DNA from: Harenicola maris
GTDB lineage: Bacteria > Pseudomonadota > Alphaproteobacteria > Rhodobacterales > Rhodobacteraceae
DNA: 64,000 nt
Direction of reading: 5' to 3'
Assembly (NCBI GenBank): GCA_018524345.1
Contig: JADQAZ010000001.1
Span: 310,001-374,000, forward strand
A program made the translations under genes and the position numbers. Positions 1-8,244 of the stretch are shown here, piece after piece (positions within the stretch are counted from its first letter, which is position 1; every line of letters starts with the position of its first letter). A model generated the notes under the pieces. The model had not been told where the DNA came from. It made no database searches and saw nothing but the letters and a program-made list of their open reading frames with translations.

Positions 1-1085
1 TCAAGGAACACCCCCTTGGGCGCCCAGTGCATCCCCTCCCAGACCGGTTCGCGGGCGTGGCACATGGAGCAGTTGCCCTGCACGATGTCATAGGCCTGTT
101 CAAACCCCTCGGCGGCAACAAAGCGTTCCTCGCGCGGGGTGAGGGCGCGGGCCTCGGCCTCTTCCACCGTGCCGCGCATGGGGACGGAGGAAATCCATGC
201 GATGATCAGCATCAACAGGACTGTCACCGCCCATGTCCAATGGGGGCCCTTGCCCGTGGCATGCAGGGTGTTGAAATAGTGCCGGATCGTGACCCCGGTG
301 AGGAAGATCAGGCTGGCGATGATCCAGTTGTATTCCGTGGCAAAGGCCATGGGATAGTGGTTCGACAGCATCAGGAAAACCACCGGCAGGGTGAGGTAAT
401 TGTTGTGGGTCGAGCGCAGCTTGGCGATCTTGCCGTATTTCGGGTCCGGCGTGCGCCCTGCCTGCAGGTCGGCGACGACGATGCGCTGGTTGGGCATGAT
501 GATGAAGAAGACGTTTGCCGTCATGATCGTGGCGGTGAAGGCCCCGAGGTGCAGCAGGGCGGCGCGGCCGGTGAAGACTTGATTATAGCCCCATGACATC
601 ACCACAAGGATCACAAAGAGCAGCAGCATCAGCATGGTCGGCGCTTCGCCCAGCTTTGATTTGCACAGGAAATCGTAGCAAATCCACCCCACTGTCAGCG
701 ATGCAGCCGAGATAGCGATGCCCTGCCAGAGGGCCAGATCGGCTTTGTTCGGGTCAATCAGGTATAGCTCCCCTCCGACCCAGTAGACCACCATGAGGAG
801 CGCCGCGCCCGAGAGCCATGTGGAGTAGCTTTCCCATTTGAACCAGACCAGATGGTCCGGCATGTTTTCCGGTGCGACCAGATATTTTTGCACATGGTAG
901 AAACCGCCGCCGTGGACCTGCCATTCCTCGCCATGTGCGCCCACGGGCAGGTGGGGCACTTTTTTGAGGCCAAGGTCCAGCGCGACGAAGTAGAATGAGG
1001 ATCCGATCCATGCGATCGCGGTGATGACATGCAGCCAGCGGACCGCGAAAGCGATCCAGTCCCACATCACAGCGAAATCATACAT
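1..1085 (-). CDS. puuD: Urate hydroxylase PuuD, membrane type with cytochrome c tail (3' end cut by window edge)
   Basis: Read from an ATG at 1085 (MYDFAVMWDWIAF...), the frame stays open for 361 codons to the window edge, so the C-terminus is missing. The protein is a polytopic membrane protein (segments such as LHVITAIAWIGSSFYF and several hydrophobic stretches to about residue 300) followed by a haem c motif, CSMCH, at residues 339-343 (bases 57-71). That architecture, integral membrane urate-oxidising domain plus C-terminal cytochrome c, is PuuD, which converts urate to 5-hydroxyisourate and passes electrons to the respiratory chain instead of making peroxide. The neighbours hiuH, allA, allE and a purine permease support this. 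It is divergent from the LysR gene at 1182, which probably regulates it. Confidence 0.93.
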   Translation of the reverse strand, partial: MYDFAVMWDWIAFAVRWLHVITAIAWIGSSFYFVALDLGLKKVPHLPVGAHGEEWQVHGGGFYHVQKYLVAPENMPDHLVWFKWESYSTWLSGAALLMVVYWVGGELYLIDPNKADLALWQGIAISAASLTVGWICYDFLCKSKLGEAPTMLMLLLFVILVVMSWGYNQVFTGRAALLHLGAFTATIMTANVFFIIMPNQRIVVADLQAGRTPDPKYGKIAKLRSTHNNYLTLPVVFLMLSNHYPMAFATEYNWIIASLIFLTGVTIRHYFNTLHATGKGPHWTWAVTVLLMLIIAWISSVPMRGTVEEAEARALTPREERFVAAEGFEQAYDIVQGNCSMCHAREPVWEGMHWAPKGVFL

Positions 1086-1181
1086 GGCGCTCTCCATTCT
1101 TTGTTTGGCGGCAGGGTATTGGCTTTGGCGGTTTCATGGTATCGTAGTTAATTCCCTAGCTGTATCAAAATAAGCAAAACA

Positions 1182-2102
1182 ATGGCCTATCTCGATAATA
1201 TCCGCACCTTTGTCCGTGTCTATGAACTTGGCAGCATGTCTGCGGCGGGGCGAGACCTGCGGATATCTCCGGCGGTGACATCCTCGCGCATCTCGCAACT
1301 TGAGGAATATTTGGGCGTCAGGCTGTTCCAGCGCACAACGCGTAACCTGTCTGCGACAGAGCAGGGGCGGGCGTTTTATGGCGGGGCTTGCCAGATCCTT
1401 GAATCCGTTTCGGCGGCCGAGGCGCAGGTGGTGGACCTGACGGACAGCCCGCGCGGCGCGCTTTATGTGGCCGCGCCATTGGGCCTTGGGCGGCGGTTGA
1501 TCGCGCCGCAGGTGCCTGCTTTTCTTGCGCGATATCCCGATGTGAGCCTTGGGCTGCGACTGTCGGATCGCAAGGTGGACCTGACGGCGGAGGGGCTTGA
1601 TCTGGCGTTTTTCCTTGGCCAACCGGAGGATAGCAACCTGCGGATCAAGAAGATCGCCGAGGTGGAGCGGGTGCTTTGCGCCGCGCCGGAGTATATCGCG
1701 CGGCGGGGGCATCCGGCCAGCGGGGCGCAGATCGTGGCCAAGGGGCATGACTGTTTAAAGCTGCGCTATCCGGGGGTGAGCGAGGGGCATTGGCCCCTGA
1801 TGACGCCGCAGGGGCCGAAGCGCTTTCCGACCAAGGGGCGGTTCGAATGCGATGACGGGGATATTCTGGTAGACTGGGCGCTGGCCGGTCAGGGGATTGC
1901 CCTGAAGCCGGTGTTCGAGGTGGCGGACCATCTGGCCAGCGGGGCCTTGGTTGTCGTCGGGCAGGAGACCCCGCCCGAGCCGATCCAGATGGCCTGTTTG
2001 TTCACCCATCGCCGCCATCAGGACCCGAAGACGCGCCTGTTCATGGATTTCGTGATCGAGCGGATCAGCCGCGAGATCAGCGGCACCTGCCTGCCTGTTT
2101 AG
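1182..2102 (+). CDS. LysR-family regulator, probably of purine catabolism
   Basis: 306 residues, normal for LysR regulators. Residues 1-60 form the winged helix-turn-helix ([28 protein letters not shown]), followed by a substrate-binding-like domain ([20 protein letters not shown] onward). It belongs to the CrgA/AaeR-like branch with a short linker. It is transcribed away from puuD with 96 bp between the two starts, the usual arrangement for a LysR protein and its target, and it converges on hiuH with a 4-base overlap of stop codons. The effector is not visible; urate or another purine ring is an inference from context only. Confidence 0.9.
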   Translation: MAYLDNIRTFVRVYELGSMSAAGRDLRISPAVTSSRISQLEEYLGVRLFQRTTRNLSATEQGRAFYGGACQILESVSAAEAQVVDLTDSPRGALYVAAPLGLGRRLIAPQVPAFLARYPDVSLGLRLSDRKVDLTAEGLDLAFFLGQPEDSNLRIKKIAEVERVLCAAPEYIARRGHPASGAQIVAKGHDCLKLRYPGVSEGHWPLMTPQGPKRFPTKGRFECDDGDILVDWALAGQGIALKPVFEVADHLASGALVVVGQETPPEPIQMACLFTHRRHQDPKTRLFMDFVIERISREISGTCLPV

Positions 2103-2452
2103 CTGCCGCGATATGTGGAATAGCCGAAGGGCGAGAGGAGCAGCGGGACGTGGTAGTGCACCGGCTCTGACATGCCAAAGCGCAGCGGAATCACGTCAAG
2201 GAAACGGGGGCTTTCGGGCGGGATGCCGAGGCTGTCGAGATAGGCACCGGCGTGGAAAACTAATTCATAGGTGCCTGTTTCGAACTCATCACTAGGTAAA
2301 ATTTGGGCATCGGTGCGGCCATCGTCATTGGTGACGAGGGTTTTAAGGTGCGCGCGGGAGTCATCGGAAATACGGTAAAGGTCAATGGTCATCCCTTTGG
2401 CCGGAAGGCCACGGGCAGTGTCGAGGACATGGGTAGTAAGATAGCCGGACAT
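2099..2452 (-). CDS. uraH: 5-hydroxyisourate hydrolase (transthyretin-like)
   Basis: 117 residues when started at the ATG at 2452 ([18 protein letters not shown]), which is preceded by a good AAGGAG site; the frame is open further upstream but that extension is low-complexity and has no family match. Family hallmarks are seen: the N-terminal THVLDxxxGxPA strand and the C-terminal tetrapeptide YRGS. The enzyme opens 5-hydroxyisourate, the PuuD product, to OHCU in urate breakdown. OHCU decarboxylase and allantoinase are not in the window and may lie beyond the left edge. The 3' end overlaps the LysR gene by 4 bases. Confidence 0.95.
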   Translation of the reverse strand: MSGYLTTHVLDTARGLPAKGMTIDLYRISDDSRAHLKTLVTNDDGRTDAQILPSDEFETGTYELVFHAGAYLDSLGIPPESPRFLDVIPLRFGMSEPVHYHVPLLLSPFGYSTYRGS

Positions 2453-2666
2453 CGGATGCTCCTTGTGATTGGCGGCACTTTGGCAGGCGGCGTCGCAGGG
2501 TGCAAAGCCCGACATGCCAAAGACTCCTTCGTGCTTTTTTTGAAAGAAGGATGGATTGATTTGAAATACAAGGGTTTTACGATGGAGGGCAGGCTTTGAG
2601 ACCAGATTGCAAGGCAGCGGGTTTGGCCGATGGGGCGCGGTGCTCTGCCCGGTTCGGGGGTATCGC

Positions 2667-3152
2667 GTGAGCCGAGTGATCCTGCCGCAGGCCCTGACGG
2701 CCGAGAGCTTTGCGCCTTTCGGGGATGTGCTTGAGGCCGCCGGAGAGCCGGACAAGATCATCAATCAGGGCCTCTGCGGGCGGTTTCACGACCGCGCGCG
2801 TCTTGATTTCACCGATGGCCGCGCCGGGATCAGCATTTTCAACGCAGAGCGGCGCGCCTTGCCCCTGACCCTTGATATGGTTGAGCGACATCCCTTGGGA
2901 AGTCAGGCCTTTGTGCCGATGAACGCGGCGCCCTTTCTGGTTATCGTGGCGGCGGATGCGGGCGGGGTGCCTGCGCGACCGCAGGCCTTTGTTACCGCGC
3001 CGGGGCAGGCCATCAATTTTCACAAAAACACATGGCACGGCGTTCTAACGCCGCTGTCAGAGCCGGGGCTTTTCGCCGTTATTGATCGCATCGGGGAAGG
3101 TGCGAACCTCGAAGAGCATTGGTTTGAAACGCCCTTTGTTGTTGGGGAGTAG
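2667..3152 (+). CDS. allA: Ureidoglycolate lyase
   Basis: From the GTG at 2667 the protein is 161 residues ([21 protein letters not shown]...), matching the length and N-terminus of E. coli AllA; a GGGGG stretch lies 6-10 bases before it. An ATG at 2607 would add 20 unrelated residues. Family features include [11 protein letters not shown], the HPLGSQAF(V/I)PM core and [10 protein letters not shown] near the end. It splits ureidoglycolate into glyoxylate and urea, the last step after AllE. It sits directly upstream of the permease and divergent from hiuH, and the 214-bp spacer between the two starts must hold both promoters. Confidence 0.92.
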   Translation: MSRVILPQALTAESFAPFGDVLEAAGEPDKIINQGLCGRFHDRARLDFTDGRAGISIFNAERRALPLTLDMVERHPLGSQAFVPMNAAPFLVIVAADAGGVPARPQAFVTAPGQAINFHKNTWHGVLTPLSEPGLFAVIDRIGEGANLEEHWFETPFVVGE

Positions 3153-3205
3153 ACGGCCCGCGGACAGAAGCAAGGCATCGTTAAATTCAAAAGGGGACAG
3201 TAAAA

Positions 3206-4651
3206 ATGGTTGATACAACTTCGATAGGGACGCCGGAGCAGCTGCGCGATCCGAATTATACGCCCGCCTTGCAAAAGGCGATTCCGCTGGGAATTCAGCA
3301 TGTTCTGGCGATGTTTGTGTCCAATGTGACGCCTGCGATTATTATCGCTGGGGCGGCGGGCTTTGGCTTTGGCTCTGACGCGGGTGCGCAGGGTTTTCCG
3401 GATATGACCTATCTGATCCAGATGTCGATGCTCTTTGCCGGGATCGCGACATTGATCCAGACCATCGGGTTCGGCCCCGTGGGGGCCAAGCTGCCGATTG
3501 TTCAGGGCACCAGTTTCGCCTTTATCCCGATTATGATCCCGCTTGTGGCGGGCAAGGGGGTTGAGGCGCTGCCTGCTCTGTTCGGCGGGGTGATCGTGGG
3601 CGGATTGTTCCACACCCTGATCGCCACTTTCATCGGTAAAATCCGCTTTGCTCTGCCGCCGCTGGTGACGGGTCTGGTTGTGATGATGATCGGTTTGGCC
3701 CTTGTGAAGGTGGGGATTCAATATGCCGCGGGCGGTGTGCCGGCGGTGGATCAGCCGGAATACGGCAGCTTGCTAAACTGGTCCGTGGCTTTGGTTGTGA
3801 TCCTTGTGACGGTCTCGCTGAAGTTCTACGCCAAGGGGATGTTGGCGGTTTCTGCCGTGGTGATCGGGATTGTCGTGGGGTATTTCTATGCCATGGTGAT
3901 GGGTCTGGTCACGCTGGAGGGGATCGGGGCAAGCTGGGGCCGTGCGGCGCCAATCGCCCTGCCGATGCCGTTGAAATACGGTTTCGAGTTCAGTTTTGCC
4001 GCGATTATCGGCTTTTGCCTCATGGCCTTTGTTTCCGCAGTGGAAACAGTGGGCGATGTTTCGGGGATCACCAAGGGCGGCGCGGGCCGTGAGGCGACCG
4101 AAGCGGAGATCACTGGCGCGACCTATGCCGATGGTGTCGGCTCTGCCATTGCGGGGCTGTTCGGCGGCTTTCCCAATACTTCCTTTAGCCAGAACGTCGG
4201 CCTGATCGCGATGACGGGGGTTATGAGCCGTCATGTCGTGACCATTGGCGCGATCTTCCTGATCATTTGCGGTTTGATCCCGAAGGTTGGCGCGGTGATC
4301 AACACCATCCCGATTGAGGTTCTGGGCGGCGGTGTGATCGTCATGTTTGGCATGGTGGTCGCGGCGGGTGTTTCGATGCTGTCCGATGTGAACTGGAACC
4401 GCCGCAATATGGTGATCTTTGCGATTGCCCTGTCGGTGGGTCTTGGGCTGCAGCTTGAGCCGAAGGCGGTGCAATATCTGCCTGATACCCTGCGGATTCT
4501 GATGACCTCTGGCCTGTTGCCTGCGGCCCTGATCGCGATTGTGTTGAACCTGATCCTGCCGGAGGACCTTACCGAGGAATCCACCGAGGAGATGTCGGGC
4601 GGCATGGCCGGGCAGGGTGATACGGGCTTTGGTACGGGCGACAAAGCCTAG
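3206..4651 (+). CDS. NCS2-family purine (urate/xanthine) permease
   Basis: 481 residues with about 14 hydrophobic segments. Signature features of the nucleobase-ascorbate transporter family are visible: the Gln-His pair in TM1 (GIQHVLAMF), and the NAT motif QNVGLIAMTG in TM10 (SFSQNVGLIAMTGVMSR). The ATG at 3206 follows a GGGGA site. It lies 53 bases after allA on the same strand and ends at a strong terminator. By context it imports urate or xanthine into the pathway encoded around it; the substrate itself cannot be fixed from sequence. Confidence 0.93.
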   Translation: MVDTTSIGTPEQLRDPNYTPALQKAIPLGIQHVLAMFVSNVTPAIIIAGAAGFGFGSDAGAQGFPDMTYLIQMSMLFAGIATLIQTIGFGPVGAKLPIVQGTSFAFIPIMIPLVAGKGVEALPALFGGVIVGGLFHTLIATFIGKIRFALPPLVTGLVVMMIGLALVKVGIQYAAGGVPAVDQPEYGSLLNWSVALVVILVTVSLKFYAKGMLAVSAVVIGIVVGYFYAMVMGLVTLEGIGASWGRAAPIALPMPLKYGFEFSFAAIIGFCLMAFVSAVETVGDVSGITKGGAGREATEAEITGATYADGVGSAIAGLFGGFPNTSFSQNVGLIAMTGVMSRHVVTIGAIFLIICGLIPKVGAVINTIPIEVLGGGVIVMFGMVVAAGVSMLSDVNWNRRNMVIFAIALSVGLGLQLEPKAVQYLPDTLRILMTSGLLPAALIAIVLNLILPEDLTEESTEEMSGGMAGQGDTGFGTGDKA

Positions 4652-4678
4652 CCTCAGGCGGTAATTCGCGAAAAAAAG

Positions 4679-4715
4679 GGCCCCGGTGCGACGGACGCGC
4701 CGGGGCCAATTTTTT
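4679..4715 (+). terminator. Intrinsic terminator after the purine permease
   Basis: GGCCCCGG (4679-4686) pairs with CCGGGGCC (4700-4707); an inner GCG/CGC pair extends the stem; AATTTTTT follows. It sits 28 bases after the permease stop. Confidence 0.85.
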
Positions 4716-4774
4716 GCAAAAAATTGGAAAGATCCTTGGAAAGGATTTTCGGCCAGACTTTTTGAAAAGTCTGG
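4706..4774. repeat. Cluster of three palindromes between convergent genes
   Basis: Three units in a row. 4706-4727 is a perfect 22-bp palindrome with half CCAATTTTTTG. 4732-4746 is ATCCTT-GGA-AAGGAT. 4753-4774 has a 10-bp stem CCAGACTTTT/AAAAGTCTGG with a 2-base loop. The last unit is nearly the same as palindromes at 11793-11818 and 52950-52971. The cluster fills the space between the permease and allE 3' ends. Confidence 0.75.
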
Positions 4775-4779
4775 ATGCG

Positions 4780-5595
4780 CTAGAGCGGCATATGTCGGTT
4801 TACGTCTTTGTAGAGCAGGTAGCGGAATGGGCCGGGGCCGCCCGCGTAGCAGGCCTGTGGGCAGAAGGCGCGAAGCCACATATAGTCGCCTGCCTCGACC
4901 TCTACCCAGTCCTGGTTCAGGCGGTAGACCGCCTTGCCCTCAAGCACATAGAGGCCATGTTCCATGACATGGGTTTCGGCAAAGGGGATCACCGCGCCGG
5001 GTTGCAGGGTGACGACATTGACGGCCATGTCGTGGCGCATATCGTCCGGGTCGACAAAGCGGGTGGTGGCCCAAGCGCCATCTGTGCCGGGCATGGAAAC
5101 AGGGGCGATGTCGGCCTCGTTGGCGATAAAGGCCTCCGGTGCGTCCAGCCCTTCCACCGCGTCATAGGCCTTGCGGACCCATTGGAAACGCAGGGTGTCC
5201 TTGGCGGTGTTGTGCAGGGTCCAGTCGGTTTCCGGGGGCAGGTAGGCATAGCCGCCGGGGGTGAGGTCATGGGGCGTGCCGTCGATGGTCAGGCGCGCGT
5301 TTCCGTGGGTGATGAAGAGGACGCCTTGGGCCTCCGGGTCCAGTTCGGGGCGATCGGAGCCGCCGCCGGGGGCGACCTCCACCGCATATTGGGAGAAGGT
5401 TTCGGCGAAGCCGCTGAGCGGGCGGGAGAGCACCCAGACGCGGGTGTCGTTCCAGAAGGGCAGGCGGCTGGTGACGATGTCGCGCATCGTGTCTTTGGGG
5501 ATCAGGGCATAGGCGGTGGTGAAAACCGCGCGGCCTGTCAACAATTCGGTCTGTCCGGGCAGCCCGCCGATGGGGGCGAAATACTTGGGGGCCAT
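4780..5595 (-). CDS. allE: (S)-ureidoglycine aminohydrolase
   Basis: 271 residues forming two cupin domains. The C-terminal cupin carries the metal-binding set expected for this family: Glu and two His in ETHVMEHGLYVLEGKAVY, and a Gln in FCPQACYAGG. The N-terminal cupin includes VLFITHGNARLTIDG and GGYAYLPP. The enzyme releases ammonia from (S)-ureidoglycine to give ureidoglycolate, the AllA substrate. It is convergent with the permease. ATG start at 5595 (MAPKYFAPIGGLPGQTELL). Confidence 0.93.
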   Translation of the reverse strand: MAPKYFAPIGGLPGQTELLTGRAVFTTAYALIPKDTMRDIVTSRLPFWNDTRVWVLSRPLSGFAETFSQYAVEVAPGGGSDRPELDPEAQGVLFITHGNARLTIDGTPHDLTPGGYAYLPPETDWTLHNTAKDTLRFQWVRKAYDAVEGLDAPEAFIANEADIAPVSMPGTDGAWATTRFVDPDDMRHDMAVNVVTLQPGAVIPFAETHVMEHGLYVLEGKAVYRLNQDWVEVEAGDYMWLRAFCPQACYAGGPGPFRYLLYKDVNRHMPL

Positions 5596-5780
5596 GGGGG
5601 TCCTTGGGTGAGTGGGGTTTGGAGCGCAGTATGGCTGCGCCCCCTCAACTGGGCCAGAAGTAAAGATATGACAAGTGCTTACGGGAATATTTGAAAGTCA
5701 TTCGCCTTGGGGGCCGTGAGTCCGCGATGTCACACATCGCGGCATCCTTAACCATAAACAGACAGTTTCCAGATCCGGAA

Positions 5781-5808
5781 TTGACTGGTTCCGCATTGTG
5801 GATAAACT
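5781..5808 (+). promoter_or_regulatory. Candidate sigma-70-type promoter for the His-rich secreted protein
   Basis: TTGACT (5781-5786), 16-bp spacer, TAAACT (5803-5808), 48 bases before the ATG at 5857. Upstream at 5722-5742 is a 9-bp hairpin, CCGCGATGT-CAC-ACATCGCGG, in the otherwise gene-free stretch 5596-5856. Confidence 0.45.
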
Positions 5809-5856
5809 AGCGTTAGCACAAGATGTAGTTATTGGGTTGAATTAGAGGGGCATACA

Positions 5857-6150
5857 ATGCGTTCGACTAAAACATTTCTTGCCGCATTGGGGTTTGCGAC
5901 CCTTGCTGCGGCACCCGCATTCGCGGAAGCCAAGATTTATCCATACCACGGGGAGAATTACTGCCCGGCCGGTTTGCAGCCTATTACGATCAGCGGTGTG
6001 ATCTGCTGCGGGACGCCAAACCAGACCGTGAGCTATGCTTCCATGAAGCAAACGCCAGTGCGCAAGAAGGTGCATAAGCATGTGAAGCGCTACACGCATA
6101 CCCATGTGAAAACCCACACCCATACGAAAATGATCCGCCATTCGCACTAA
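5857..6150 (+). CDS. Small exported protein with His/Thr-rich tail, unknown function
   Basis: 97 residues; AGAGGGG site before the ATG. Residues 1-23 are a clear Sec signal peptide (MRSTKTFLAALGF...APAFA). The mature part is about 74 residues with a short Cys-containing region (NYCPAGL and ICCGT) and a basic C-terminal tail with alternating His and Thr/Lys (HTHTHVKTHTHTK). The tail suggests metal binding (Zn, Cu or Ni) in the periplasm, but I do not recognise a named family. It stands alone with its own promoter and a shared terminator. Confidence 0.75.
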   Translation: MRSTKTFLAALGFATLAAAPAFAEAKIYPYHGENYCPAGLQPITISGVICCGTPNQTVSYASMKQTPVRKKVHKHVKRYTHTHVKTHTHTKMIRHSH

Positions 6151-6173
6151 GCGCGGCGCGATAATCGAGATGG

Positions 6174-6202
6174 AAAGCCCGGCCAATGAGCCGGGCTTTT
6201 TT
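6174..6202. terminator. Terminator shared by the His-rich protein and the cold-shock gene
   Basis: AAGCCCGG (6175-6182) pairs with CCGGGCTT (6191-6198), followed by TTTT on the plus strand. The minus strand also reads AAAAAAGCCCGG...CCGGGCTTT, so it may act for both convergent genes. Confidence 0.8.
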
Positions 6203-6221
6203 ATGTCTTGCGTGCGGGGGG

Positions 6222-6428
6222 TTAGAGGGGCTTTAGCGCGCCTGCGGATTGGCGGCCATCGCGGCCTTCGATCATCTCGAATTCAATTTTCTGGTCATCT
6301 GCCAGACCGGTCAACCCGGCCTGCTCTACAGCAGAAATATGGACAAAAATATCTTTTCCGCCGTCGTCCGGGGCGATAAAGCCGTAGCCTTTTGTTGTGT
6401 TAAACCATTTTACAGTGCCCGTCGGCAT
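6222..6428 (-). CDS. CspA-family cold-shock protein
   Basis: 68 residues, a single cold-shock domain. RNP1-like KGYGFIAP and RNP2-like DIFVHISAV are both present after the N-terminal GTVKWFN. It binds single-stranded RNA/DNA and acts as an RNA chaperone. ATG at 6428 follows AGGAGA. The 177 bases upstream (6429-6605) hold no gene and may form the long leader typical of csp genes. I cannot tell whether it is cold-induced. Confidence 0.95.
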   Translation of the reverse strand: MPTGTVKWFNTTKGYGFIAPDDGGKDIFVHISAVEQAGLTGLADDQKIEFEMIEGRDGRQSAGALKPL

Positions 6429-6605
6429 GTCTTCTCTCCTTTAGTGCATCCTTCGCCATGGAGAAGGATTGGAACCGCGCTTTCGTTCCGCGACCTGACG
6501 TTACGGAGCCTTGGCGCATGCCTATGAGGTACCGTGATCGCATTGCAATTCAAGCAAGTTCAGGGAATTTTCGGCGGATCGAGGTAAAAAATAAGGGAAA
6601 GCGCG

Positions 6606-6929
6606 GTGAAACTTTACGGGCTGAAAACATGCGATACCTGCCGTAAGGCGTTGAAAATGCTGAAAGAGGCGGGGCATGAGGTGACTTATGTCGACGTGCG
6701 TGCCGATGGAATCAGCGCGCAGGACATTGCGCGGTTTACTGCTGCTTTTGGCGACGCTTTGCTTAATACGCGGTCAACTACGTGGCGGGGATTGAGCGAG
6801 GAGGAGCGGGCCGCTGAGCCGCAATCCCTGATCGCGGCGCATCCGACATTGATGAAACGCCCTGTGATCGAGGGCGAGAATGGCCTGACCCTTGGCTGGA
6901 CGGCCAAGGTTCAGGCCCAGTATCTTTAG
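6606..6929 (+). CDS. ArsC/Spx-family (YffB-like) protein
   Basis: 107 residues from a GTG start. Thioredoxin-like fold with redox motif CDTCRKA at residues 9-15 and the conserved MKRPVI near residue 84. It resembles YffB-type ArsC-like proteins more than true arsenate reductases, which have a different active-site neighbourhood and are longer. Likely a glutathione- or thiol-linked oxidoreductase; the substrate is unknown. Convergent with the DoxX gene, with overlapping stop codons. Confidence 0.88.
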   Translation: MKLYGLKTCDTCRKALKMLKEAGHEVTYVDVRADGISAQDIARFTAAFGDALLNTRSTTWRGLSEEERAAEPQSLIAAHPTLMKRPVIEGENGLTLGWTAKVQAQYL

Positions 6930-7489
6930 GCCTCTGGAGCGGCGGCTTTGCGGCCCAGAACCCCGTCGATGGAGAGGGGGCCCGCGCCGCGCACGACGAG
7001 GATAAGCAGCAAGAGCACCCAGAAGGCGCGTTGATCCATGATTAGCGCGTCAGAGGGGCCGTCGAACCATGCGCCGATGGATTTTTCATCCAGCCCATGG
7101 CCGGTGATGTCGACGATGCTTTGGACAAAGACGAAGCCGATCATGCCGAGGGCCGCGAGCCGTGTCAGCAGGCCGATCAGGATCAGGAAGGGCAGGATGA
7201 ATTCTGCCCATGTGCCCGCCACGGCGACGAGCCAGTGGAAAAAGCCGAGTTGGCTGGGGTCATAGCCTGCGGCCTCAAAGGCTTTGGGGAAAATCTGGAT
7301 ATAGGCGCTGGAGGAGGGTTTGAAGAGGCCCAGGATGCCGTCGCCGAGCTTGGTCGCGGCGGAGTTCCAGAAATACATCAGCAGGACGCCGGCAAAGACG
7401 AGGCGGGCGGCTGTGGCCAGAAACCAGCCGCTTAGGGCGTGTTCGAAACGGGCAAAGATGCGGTCGGGCAGGGTGAGCAAGCGGATCAT
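6926..7489 (-). CDS. bufD: DoxX-family membrane protein of the bufferin operon (BufD-like)
   Basis: 187 residues from the ATG at 7489 (MIRLLTLPDRIFARFEHAL), which follows GGAGATCC. Four hydrophobic segments typical of DoxX: near LVFAGVLLMYFWNS, WLVAVAGTWAEFILPFLILIGL, AALGMIGFVFVQSI and FWVLLLLILVV. It is the last gene of the operon bufA-bufB-bufC-bufD and overlaps the end of bufC. In described bufferin clusters a DoxX protein often accompanies the modification genes. Its exact role is not known; electron transfer or membrane redox work is a guess. Confidence 0.88.
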   Translation of the reverse strand: MIRLLTLPDRIFARFEHALSGWFLATAARLVFAGVLLMYFWNSAATKLGDGILGLFKPSSSAYIQIFPKAFEAAGYDPSQLGFFHWLVAVAGTWAEFILPFLILIGLLTRLAALGMIGFVFVQSIVDITGHGLDEKSIGAWFDGPSDALIMDQRAFWVLLLLILVVRGAGPLSIDGVLGRKAAAPEA

Positions 7490-7499
7490 CGTGGATCTC

Positions 7500-8240
7500 C
7501 TAATCAATAGAGGTGATGGCATTGCCAGAGATCAGCAGGCCAAGCGTGGTGGTAAGGTCGAAATCATCTGTTTGAGTGGCCTCGATCGCGGCGCCAAAGG
7601 GGGCGCCGGAGGCGAGGGCAGAGATGAAGCCATGGCCGCCTGCAGGCAGCAAGTGCAGCAGGGGGTCAAATTCGGGGCGGGTGATCAGGACATCCTGTGC
7701 CTGCATCTGGGGCTTTGGCGCATTCGCCTGTGTATTGGCGATGTAGATGCTGTGAATGGGCCAGTCGGAGCCGATCAGTTGGACCGCGGGGGCAAGGGTC
7801 AGGCGGGCCTGCATCAGGGCGTCTGGCGCCATGTTTTGCAGCACGGTGACATCGGCGGGCGCGGTGTCGGCGGCGTGGTAGGATTGGCGCAGGGCCAGCT
7901 CCAGACGCGCGATGTCGGGCAGGTAGGGGATGGACTGGGCGGGGCCGAAGCCGCGCAGGAACCCCTCCATCGCTTGGCCGTAGAGCGCGATCAAGGGGCT
8001 TTCGGGGGGATGCTGGCGCAGGAAGACGCCCGCCATGGCGGTGAAGAACTCGGTTCCGACGAGCTTTTGCACCACTGGGAAAGCCTCTGCCAAGGCGTTC
8101 GACAGGCTGACGGCGACGTTGTTGCGATAGACGTTGAACCGTTTCGTCGCCGGTGTGCCGCCCGGGTTGATCAGGCCATCGGGCACGGCGGCCTCGGGGT
8201 TGAGGAGGGCCCGGGTGAATTGGGATTGATTGACTGTCAC
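7500..8240 (-). CDS. bufC: DUF2063 protein, partner of the MNIO enzyme (BufC-like)
   Basis: 246 residues from a GTG start at 8240, 4 bases after bufB. The N-terminal region (FTRALLNPEAAVPDGLINPGG, RFNVYRNNVAVSLSNALAEAFPVVQKLVG) is the DUF2063 'putative DNA-binding domain' that follows DUF692 genes. In RiPP systems of this type the partner is thought to bind the precursor and present it to the MNIO enzyme, like MbnC in methanobactin synthesis, so the DNA-binding label is probably misleading. It overlaps no other function here. Confidence 0.9.
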   Translation of the reverse strand: MTVNQSQFTRALLNPEAAVPDGLINPGGTPATKRFNVYRNNVAVSLSNALAEAFPVVQKLVGTEFFTAMAGVFLRQHPPESPLIALYGQAMEGFLRGFGPAQSIPYLPDIARLELALRQSYHAADTAPADVTVLQNMAPDALMQARLTLAPAVQLIGSDWPIHSIYIANTQANAPKPQMQAQDVLITRPEFDPLLHLLPAGGHGFISALASGAPFGAAIEATQTDDFDLTTTLGLLISGNAITSID

Positions 8241-8244
8241 GGGG

